Shown piece by piece: positions 23,507 through 28,151 of a stretch of 28,151 nt of DNA (its first letter is position 1; every line of letters starts with the position of its first letter). The notes under the pieces were generated by a model. It had not been told where the DNA came from. It did no database searches and saw nothing but the letters and a program-made list of their open reading frames with translations. The DNA is taken from positions 9,375 through 37,525 of the forward strand of contig JADFLN010000001.1 in NCBI GenBank assembly GCA_022564385.1. Direction: 5' to 3'. The position numbers and the translations under genes were made by a program. Origin of the DNA: Nitrososphaerota archaeon. GTDB taxonomy: Archaea > Thermoproteota > Nitrososphaeria > Nitrososphaerales > Nitrosopumilaceae.

Positions 23507-23537
23507 CAGTTCAAGATTCTAAGGAATTAAATGCAAA

Positions 23538-23768
23538 TCAATTATTTTTATCTTGTTCTTGAATTGAATATGTTTGATTACAACTACCACAACCATTCTT
23601 TCTTGTACCAAACCAAATTAGTGCTGATGGCATAAGAACATAAAGTATCACAGCATTTGGAAATCCTAGTAACGAATCATTCCCAGTAATGTATCCTAAT
23701 AGTATCACTGCTAACGTACTAAGAGATATGATTCCAGAAATTTTGTTAATTTTATCTTTATTTCCCAA
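23538..23768 (-). CDS. small membrane protein with CxxC tail (76 aa)
   Basis: Two hydrophobic segments span residues ~11-27 (IISLSTLAVILLGYITG) and ~37-53 (PNAVILYVLMPSALIWF). A cytosolic or external tail follows with C-G-S-C, which could bind a metal or form a disulfide. The start is TTG at 23768. A CATTAAATAC box on the minus strand, centred near 23794, lies 26 nt upstream and supports a leaderless TTG. The A+T run at 23772-23785 is too close to serve. No family is recognised. Repeat element C (23811) lies directly upstream of this promoter. Confidence 0.55.
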   Translation of the reverse strand: MGNKDKINKISGIISLSTLAVILLGYITGNDSLLGFPNAVILYVLMPSALIWFGTRKNGCGSCNQTYSIQEQDKNN

Positions 23769-23810
23769 TTATTTTTTTATAAATTACAAGTATTTAATGA
23801 AATTCCAAAA

Positions 23811-23843
23811 TTAACCTCAATTCACAATCCTATGCCATATTAC
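23811..23843. repeat. intergenic repeat element C
   Basis: Element C begins TTAACCTCAATTCA and continues CAATCCTATGCC, then ATATTACGAG. It matches element A at 19 of the first 21 bases and carries a half-site TTCACAATCC at 23821-23830. It overlaps the last codon of the frameshifted small gene and sits upstream of the 76-aa gene's promoter. Confidence 0.5.
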
Positions 23844-24020
23844 GAGCGTGTAATTTTTTCCTCAATTTATCTAGATCGCTAGTTTTCTTTGTTACAACTT
23901 TTAACGCATTCTCAATTAACTCTGTTGAGGCATTATCATTATTCCTTTAATGTATCTCATTACACTTCCTGTACCTATAATTGGTACAATAATTCCATGA
24001 TTATTAATTGAATTATCCAT
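23830..24020 (-). pseudogene. frameshifted small gene (about 63 residues if repaired)
   Basis: An ATG at 24020 opens a frame reading M-D-N-S-I-N-N-H-G-I-I-V-P-I-I-G-T-G-S-V, then M-R-Y-I-K-G, which stops early at 23916. A second frame, open from about 23946 to the TAG at 23830, reads N-N-D-N-A-S-T-E-L-I-E-N, A-L-K-V-V-T-K-K-T-S-D, L-D-K-L-R-K-K-L-H-A-R-N-M-A. The first piece is a hydrophobic/glycine segment and the second a basic amphipathic helix. Joined near 23943-23949 they look like one small protein broken by a one-base deletion (or a +2 insertion). A sequencing error or programmed shift is also possible. I do not recognise the family. Confidence 0.4.
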
Positions 24021-24129
24021 ATTTAATAAAATCTGTGTAATGTATGGATGTAAAAGCAATTGATCTTATGGTTTGCGTATACTAAATCTGTAAACTATGT
24101 ATGAAATCTTGACTATAGAAAATAATTAA

Positions 24130-24157
24130 TTAGAAAGATGATCTAGTATCTTTCTAA
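24130..24157 (-). terminator. perfect 10-bp hairpin at the end of the 60-aa ORF
   Basis: TTAGAAAGAT, eight bases, ATCTTTCTAA. On the minus strand the arms overlap the stop of the 60-aa ORF and are followed by TTAATTATTTTC, which resembles a hairpin-plus-T terminator. Confidence 0.45.
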
Positions 24158-24336
24158 ATTGAATCAATTTTGATTGTAAGTTTGGATGATCTGATTTTAT
24201 TCCAAGTGCTTGTTGCCAAGCCCCACACCTTGTCTACTGTTAGTGTGACTTCTCTTGATTGTGTTGTTTTTGTTTTCATGCTATGTGTATGTGATTTTTG
24301 CTTAAGAGTAATACGTAGAACTGATAAATCATTCAT
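24154..24336 (-). CDS. possible small basic protein (60 aa), doubtful
   Basis: This is an ATG-to-TAG frame with a basic, Thr/Ser/Lys-rich product that could form beta strands (SREVTLTVDKVWGLATSTW). There is no recognisable family and no convincing TATA box at the right distance. The argument for it is that a perfect hairpin followed by a T-rich tract lies exactly at its stop codon. The 24021-24153 interval upstream of that hairpin holds nothing else I can support. Confidence 0.3.
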   Translation of the reverse strand: MNDLSVLRITLKQKSHTHSMKTKTTQSREVTLTVDKVWGLATSTWNKIRSSKLTIKIDSI

Positions 24337-24432
24337 TTAGATCATTTCAAAGCCAAAATTGTTAGTTATCTGATAAAAATTAGATGGTTAAATGTAGTTA
24401 ATTTTTTAAACAGCAGGTAAAATCACTGAATT

Positions 24433-24903
24433 ATGTTAGCTAAAAGAACTATTATTGGATTAATAATTGGAGTTGCAATTATTTCACTTGGTGGTTATTC
24501 TCTCTTTTCAAATATCGGACCTACTGTTGCTGTAACCGAACATTTTGTAATCGAAGCAGGCGAACTAACATTCTTTACAATTCCTGCTCCAATTCACTCA
24601 CCACAACATATGATAATTACTGGTGACACTTTTGATCTCACACTTGCAAGTCCAGGTGATGGAAGACAGATTCCAAAAACTTCTTACAAAAATGAGTTGA
24701 CTTTAGATTGGACTCATTTAGAAGATGGCGAAACAAAAATCGAGATTCAAAATACAGGTAATAAAGAATTAGAAATTACAGCAGAAACTAATCAAACTCC
24801 CAACCCATTTGGATTAACGTTTGATCTTATGGTGATGATATCTGGTGTAGTGATTATTGGTTTTAGTCTGGGCTTTACCATAAGAAAACCTAAAGGATTT
24901 TAG
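24433..24903 (+). CDS. membrane-anchored extracellular beta-domain protein (156 aa)
   Basis: An N-terminal hydrophobic helix (residues 6-22, IIGLIIGVAIISLGGYS) is followed by a beta-rich domain of about 100 residues and a C-terminal helix (~132-149, LMVMISGVVIIGFSLGF). It ends in a basic tail R-K-P-K-G-F. The topology suggests both termini inside and the beta-sandwich outside. The domain has TFFTIPAPIHSPQHMIITG and a KIEIQNTGNKELEITAE stretch, like the small emp24/GOLD-like or surface-layer-associated domains, though I do not assign a family. A TTTTTTAAAC box near 24400-24410 is about 28 nt upstream of the ATG. Its end overlaps pheA by 4 nt on the opposite strand. Confidence 0.75.
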   Translation: MLAKRTIIGLIIGVAIISLGGYSLFSNIGPTVAVTEHFVIEAGELTFFTIPAPIHSPQHMIITGDTFDLTLASPGDGRQIPKTSYKNELTLDWTHLEDGETKIEIQNTGNKELEITAETNQTPNPFGLTFDLMVMISGVVIIGFSLGFTIRKPKGF

Positions 24904-25715
24904 CTTAGTTTTGCAGAAGGATACGAACCTAAAACTTTCATGAAGAGCGTTTCTTGTTTTATTTTATCTAACATTTCTGAAATCTGAAGATTTTTTTCAT
25001 GTCCCTCAAAATCCACATAGAAATTGTATTCCCACGTATTTGTTTTAGTTGGTCTAGATTCTATCTTTGTAAGATTTACACTATTCTTGTGAAATTTCTC
25101 TATAATTCTGTGTAAAGAACCTGGTTCATGCTTGATGGAAAAAATAATTGAAGTTTTATCATTTCCTGTTTCAGGTGAATTTTTTTTCGATAGTATCAGA
25201 AATCTTGTATAATTATCTAAATTATTAGCAATATTTTCAGAAATTATTGGCATATTGTATATGACTGATGCTGCTTTGCTAGCTATACACGCACAATTTT
25301 TCTTGTTTATTTCTTTGATAATTTTTACACTACCTGCTGTATCATACGAAGGAATTGTTTTCATGCTGTGTTGCTCAAGAAATTTTCTACATTGACCTAA
25401 TGCTTGTGGATGTGAATAAACAGTATCCACCTCATCCAATTTACCAATTCCAATTAAACAGTGTTCAATTTTATGATAGGTTTCACCTGTCGCATTTAAC
25501 GATGTTGTGTATAGCAAATCATAACTTTCACCAACACTTCCTTCCAATGAATTCTCTACAGGTAAAATTGCATATTCTGTTTTATCTAGAGATGTATTCT
25601 CTAAAACTTCTGCAAACGTTGCAAGAGGGACAGTTTCAATTTCTTCGTTAAAAAATAATCTTGCTGCGTCTTCACTATACGCCCCTCGTTCACCTTGGAA
25701 CGAAACATTTATCAT
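24900..25715 (-). CDS. pheA: prephenate dehydratase
   Basis: This cytosolic enzyme converts prephenate to phenylpyruvate in phenylalanine synthesis. The 271-aa monofunctional form has the periplasmic-binding-like catalytic domain first (FQGERGAYSEDAA, P-V-E-N-S-L-E-G-S-V-G, S-H-P-Q-A-L-G-Q-C, D-T-A-G-S-V, and the catalytic N-Y-T-R-F). The C-terminal ACT domain is seen in EPGSLHRIIEKF, N-L-T-K-I-E-S-R-P, and YNFYVDFEGH; it normally binds phenylalanine for feedback inhibition. There is no fused chorismate mutase domain. It begins 3 nt after the csl4 stop, so both are in one operon driven by the csl4 promoter. Confidence 0.95.
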   Translation of the reverse strand: MINVSFQGERGAYSEDAARLFFNEEIETVPLATFAEVLENTSLDKTEYAILPVENSLEGSVGESYDLLYTTSLNATGETYHKIEHCLIGIGKLDEVDTVYSHPQALGQCRKFLEQHSMKTIPSYDTAGSVKIIKEINKKNCACIASKAASVIYNMPIISENIANNLDNYTRFLILSKKNSPETGNDKTSIIFSIKHEPGSLHRIIEKFHKNSVNLTKIESRPTKTNTWEYNFYVDFEGHEKNLQISEMLDKIKQETLFMKVLGSYPSAKLS

Positions 25716-25718
25716 TTC

Positions 25719-26270
25719 TTAATCTCTCAATTTGAAGAAATCAATTTTGCCAAAGTTTTTTGAAAGTTTTCTTTCATCAATCCATGAACATTCTGTACAT
25801 TTTATGGCATCACGCATTGGTATAACTCTACCTCCACATTTTCTACATTTCGTAAATAAAACTCCTAAATCTGGTTCACTAATTGTTGCATGAATTGTAC
25901 CATTAAGATGGCTAAGAATTTTTAATGTTACTATATCATTGACTAGTGCTATATTTCTAATTCTAATATTTCGTGTTCCACAAATGCATTCCACTTTTGA
26001 TGTAGTGGGTTTTTCATTAATGAAATCAATTGATACTGCAATCATAGATGCCATAACTGCTGCAACTGTTCCAATAATAATATCTCCATCTTTTGGAATT
26101 GATAGAGTTTTTGGATGCTTTATGCTAGCAATTCGTGTTGCCTTGTCAATATCTTTTTCTCCTATAGTTGCTGCTCTAACCATATCTCCATCATCAAAAG
26201 TATTGTATCCAGCCTCATATTCTTCAATAGATGCTATTTTATCCCCTGGAAATACTGCATTTTCAGACAT
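25719..26270 (-). CDS. csl4: archaeal exosome RNA-binding subunit Csl4
   Basis: Csl4 forms part of the cap on the Rrp41/Rrp42 RNA-degrading ring and recruits substrates and DnaG. The 183-aa protein has the three expected parts: an N-terminal domain starting V-F-P-G-D-K-I-A-S-I-E-E-Y, an S1-type beta barrel (GDIIIGTVAAVMASMIAV to I-S-E-P-D), and a C-terminal zinc ribbon with C-R-K-C-G-G and C-T-E-C. A CAATTATAATC box on the minus strand is centred near 26296, 26 nt before the ATG. The divergent MDR gene has its own box 35-40 nt away. It shares an operon with pheA. Confidence 0.93.
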   Translation of the reverse strand: MSENAVFPGDKIASIEEYEAGYNTFDDGDMVRAATIGEKDIDKATRIASIKHPKTLSIPKDGDIIIGTVAAVMASMIAVSIDFINEKPTTSKVECICGTRNIRIRNIALVNDIVTLKILSHLNGTIHATISEPDLGVLFTKCRKCGGRVIPMRDAIKCTECSWIDERKLSKNFGKIDFFKLRD

Positions 26271-26290
26271 GCTGAGATTTTTGTTGTTGC

Positions 26291-26336
26291 GATTATAATT
26301 GTTTGTGGTTCGAAAGATCTTGGTAAATCATATATC
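26291..26336. promoter_or_regulatory. divergent promoters csl4 / MDR oxidoreductase
   Basis: The minus-strand TATA box ATTATAAT (26292-26299) serves csl4, and the plus-strand CATATATCTC box (about 26327-26336) lies 26 nt before the ATG at 26358. The latter rules out the long upstream extension of the oxidoreductase frame. Confidence 0.5.
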
Positions 26337-26357
26337 TCTAAAAATTTGAAAAAACTC

Positions 26358-27425
26358 ATGAAAGCCTTGGTGTATGATCAATATACTACTGATGATGATT
26401 TTTCTAAAATCTTAAAAATTAAAGATATTCCATCCCCCAAACCAAAATCTAACGAAGTAGTCTTCAAGGTAAAAGTGGCAGCTCTTAACTATGATGATAT
26501 TTGGGGAATGAGAGGTAAGCCACTGGCAATTCCATTACCACACATTTCTGGAACTGATGCTGCAGGAGAAGTCAGCGCCGTTGGCAGTGATGTAAAAAAT
26601 ATCAAAGTAGGTGACAGAGTAGTTTCTCATGGAAATTTGTCATGCAGAGTTTGCAAAGCATGTACTGATGGACGAGAATATGATTGCAGAGAGCGAACCA
26701 TCTGGGGTTTTGAAACAGGTCCACTTTGGGGTGGGTATTGTGAAGAAACCCATCTTCCAGAAGTCAATGTAGTAAAGATTCCTGAAAGTGTATCATATGA
26801 CTATGCAGCAGCTGCATCAATGACATTAGTTACATCATGGCATATGCTTGTTGGAAGAGCAAAAATTCGACCTGGACAACTAGTTTTGATTATGGGTGGT
26901 AGTTCTGGTGTTGGAAATTATGGAATTCAAATCGCAAAACTTTTTGGATGTACTGTGATTGCTACTGCCAGTCCTGATAAACTAGATAAATTATTGGAAT
27001 TGGGAGCTGACTATGCCATAGACCATAGAAAAGAAGATTGGCATAAACAAGTGCGCTCAATTGCAAAAGATATTCCAAAACCTTCTGGAGAAACACCTGG
27101 AGTTGATGTAATTTTTGAGCATATTGGAGGTTCTCATTGGAACAAAGAACTGACTTTGCTAAATTATGGTGGAACCATTGTAACCACTGGTGCCACAACA
27201 GGCTATGATGCCAAGACTGACCTTCGGCATATCTTCTTCAAGGGAATTAACATTTTAGGCTCAACTCAAGGAACTAGAGCTGAATTAGAACAAGGCCTTT
27301 ACTGGATGAGTCAAGGTAAAATAAAATCTATAATTGATTCAGTATACCCACTTGAGCAGGCAGCAGAAGCTCACACAAAAATGCTTAAAGGTAAAATTTT
27401 TGGAAAGATCTTAATGAAACCATAA
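26358..27425 (+). CDS. zinc-containing medium-chain dehydrogenase/reductase
   Basis: This 355-aa MDR-superfamily oxidoreductase has an N-terminal GroES-like domain and a Rossmann domain (MGGSSGVGNYGIQIAKLFG). The structural-zinc lobe is complete, C96-x2-C99-x2-C102-x7-C110. The catalytic-zinc ligands of alcohol dehydrogenases are not present: the usual Cys site is N-Y-D-D (44-47), and the usual G-H-E is G-T-D (65-67). It is therefore more like a quinone-, enoyl- or acryloyl-CoA-type reductase than an alcohol dehydrogenase. The frame is open back to 26115, but that region is antisense to csl4; the ATG at 26358 has a TATA box 26 nt upstream. The Sulfolobales acryloyl-CoA reductase is an MDR protein, so a carbon-fixation role is conceivable but unproven. 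Confidence 0.9.
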   Translation: MKALVYDQYTTDDDFSKILKIKDIPSPKPKSNEVVFKVKVAALNYDDIWGMRGKPLAIPLPHISGTDAAGEVSAVGSDVKNIKVGDRVVSHGNLSCRVCKACTDGREYDCRERTIWGFETGPLWGGYCEETHLPEVNVVKIPESVSYDYAAAASMTLVTSWHMLVGRAKIRPGQLVLIMGGSSGVGNYGIQIAKLFGCTVIATASPDKLDKLLELGADYAIDHRKEDWHKQVRSIAKDIPKPSGETPGVDVIFEHIGGSHWNKELTLLNYGGTIVTTGATTGYDAKTDLRHIFFKGINILGSTQGTRAELEQGLYWMSQGKIKSIIDSVYPLEQAAEAHTKMLKGKIFGKILMKP

Positions 27426-27437
27426 CTCTGATTAGTG

Positions 27438-28037
27438 ATGACCGATCCCAAAACAAATTCAATTTTAGATGAAGGAAATAGATTATTTCTCAAAGGCAAA
27501 CTCAAAGAGGCAATTGTATTTTATGAGAAAATTCTTGATGATAAACCAAACCATCTTAGTTCACTTAACAATAAGGGATATGCCCTAAGCAAACTCAAAG
27601 ATTTTGATAGTGCAATGGAATGCTATGATGCTGCCTTGCAGATATGTACGGATGATCTTTCTGTGTTGGTAAATAAAACCTCCACTCTTCGTAAACAAGG
27701 AAATTTTCCTGAAGCATTATTACTTTGTGATAAAATTTTAAAGGATAATCCAAAATACAACATTATCTTATACCATAAAGAACGAATTTTGTTTTCTATG
27801 GAAAAATTTGAGGACTCTATCTTATGTTGTGATATTATATTGAAAGATCATCCGGATAATGGCGATGTGCTATTTGATAAATCATGTAATCTTGCAATGC
27901 TTTCAAATTTTGATGAGGCACTAAATCTACTTGAACGTATAATTTCTCAAGAAACTCTATACAAAGTTAAAGCAAAAAAATCTAAATCATTTGCAAAATT
28001 ATTAGATAATTCTAGATTCCAAAAGTTAGTATCATAA
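27438..28037 (+). CDS. tetratricopeptide-repeat protein
   Basis: This soluble 199-aa protein is made almost wholly of 34-residue TPR units. Successive A-helices start near residues 7, 41, 75 and 109, with the consensus features G-N-x-L-F-x-K-G-K-L-K-E-A-I, N-N-K-G-Y-A-L-S-K-L-K-D-F-D-S-A, N-K-T-S-T-L-R-K-Q-G-N-F-P-E-A and FDKSCNLAMLSNFDEAL. A short solvating helix ends the stack. TPR stacks bind partner proteins; the partner is unknown. I use the ATG at 27438 (a GTG directly before it is in frame). It lies 12 nt after the MDR gene and is probably co-transcribed with it. Confidence 0.88.
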   Translation: MTDPKTNSILDEGNRLFLKGKLKEAIVFYEKILDDKPNHLSSLNNKGYALSKLKDFDSAMECYDAALQICTDDLSVLVNKTSTLRKQGNFPEALLLCDKILKDNPKYNIILYHKERILFSMEKFEDSILCCDIILKDHPDNGDVLFDKSCNLAMLSNFDEALNLLERIISQETLYKVKAKKSKSFAKLLDNSRFQKLVS

Positions 28038-28151
28038 TTATAACCAATGTGGAATTTCTAAATATTCCTCAATACTCTCTTTTCGTAAAATTTTGAGAAG
28101 TGCATTTGCCTGAGGTGTTGATAATACTGGTTTGTCAAACTGATTGTCTAT
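28038..28151 (-). CDS. 3' end of a minus-strand gene, cut by the window edge
   Basis: The frame is open from the window end to TAA at 28038-28040, giving the last 37 residues of a protein: helical, with LSTPQANALLKILRKESIEE and the ending Y-L-E-I-P-H-W-L. The stop touches the TPR gene's stop on the other strand with no gap. Too little is present to name it. Confidence 0.55.
   Translation of the reverse strand: MDNQFDKPVLSTPQANALLKILRKESIEEYLEIPHWL

Noticed and set aside
26300..26325. GTGGTTCGAAAG resembling a tRNA T-loop
   Set aside because: No T-stem or acceptor partner can be found, and it lies in the csl4/MDR promoter gap.
26115..26357. 81-residue N-terminal extension of the MDR oxidoreductase
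   Set aside because: It is antisense to csl4, not family-like, and a TATA box 26 nt before ATG 26358 fixes the start there.

Overview
The window is strongly A+T-rich archaeal DNA, almost certainly from an ammonia-oxidising thaumarchaeote of the Nitrosopumilus type. The evidence is the gene set: CobY instead of CobU, an archaeal thermosome, ribosomal proteins S27e and L44e, an exosome Csl4 subunit, an MptE-type pterin kinase, CtaB, and two proteins resembling a small thaumarchaeal family (DUF6659, name from memory). Many genes also have a TATA-like box about 26 nt before the start codon, as expected for leaderless archaeal transcripts. I see no tRNA, rRNA, CRISPR array or insertion sequence.

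Layout. 1-777 is the 3' part of a UbiD-family decarboxylase. 935-4231 is an accessory stretch: two related Trp-rich, 19-residue-periodic phasin/PhaE-like proteins (one with a Lys-rich tail) flank a hypothetical protein and a translationally coupled hypothetical pair, followed by a 52-aa zinc-finger protein and a 63-aa helical protein. 4244-6790 (minus) holds heme O synthase ctaB behind an Lrp/AsnC regulator that seems to start at ACG, then aspartate-semialdehyde dehydrogenase. 6874-11059 is a tight five-gene late-cobalamin operon (cobD-like, cobQ/cbiP, cbiB, cobS, cobY); its cobyric acid synthase lacks the glutamine amidotransferase half. 11042-11517 (minus) is rps27e-rpl44e. 11588-15930 holds adenine deaminase, a thermosome subunit and a ROK sugar kinase. 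15959-19194 (minus) holds a DUF6659-like gene, guaA, a coiled-coil hypothetical gene and mptE; folP diverges from mptE, and guaB follows. Purine nucleotide genes (ade, guaA, guaB) and pterin genes (mptE, folP) therefore lie close together.

The most unusual part is 21557-24336. It is gene-poor and holds a DUF6659-like gene, an unrecognised 304-aa helical protein, a small CxxC membrane protein, a frameshifted small gene and a doubtful 60-aa gene. Between them lie about ten copies of a half-site TTCRTAATCY / RGATTAYGAA, several as inverted pairs, three related intergenic repeats of about 35 nt, and a possible 92-nt structured RNA with its own TATA-like box.

The right end returns to housekeeping genes: an anchored membrane protein, prephenate dehydratase and exosome csl4 (minus), a zinc-containing MDR oxidoreductase and a TPR protein (plus), and the 3' end of a minus-strand gene cut by the window edge.
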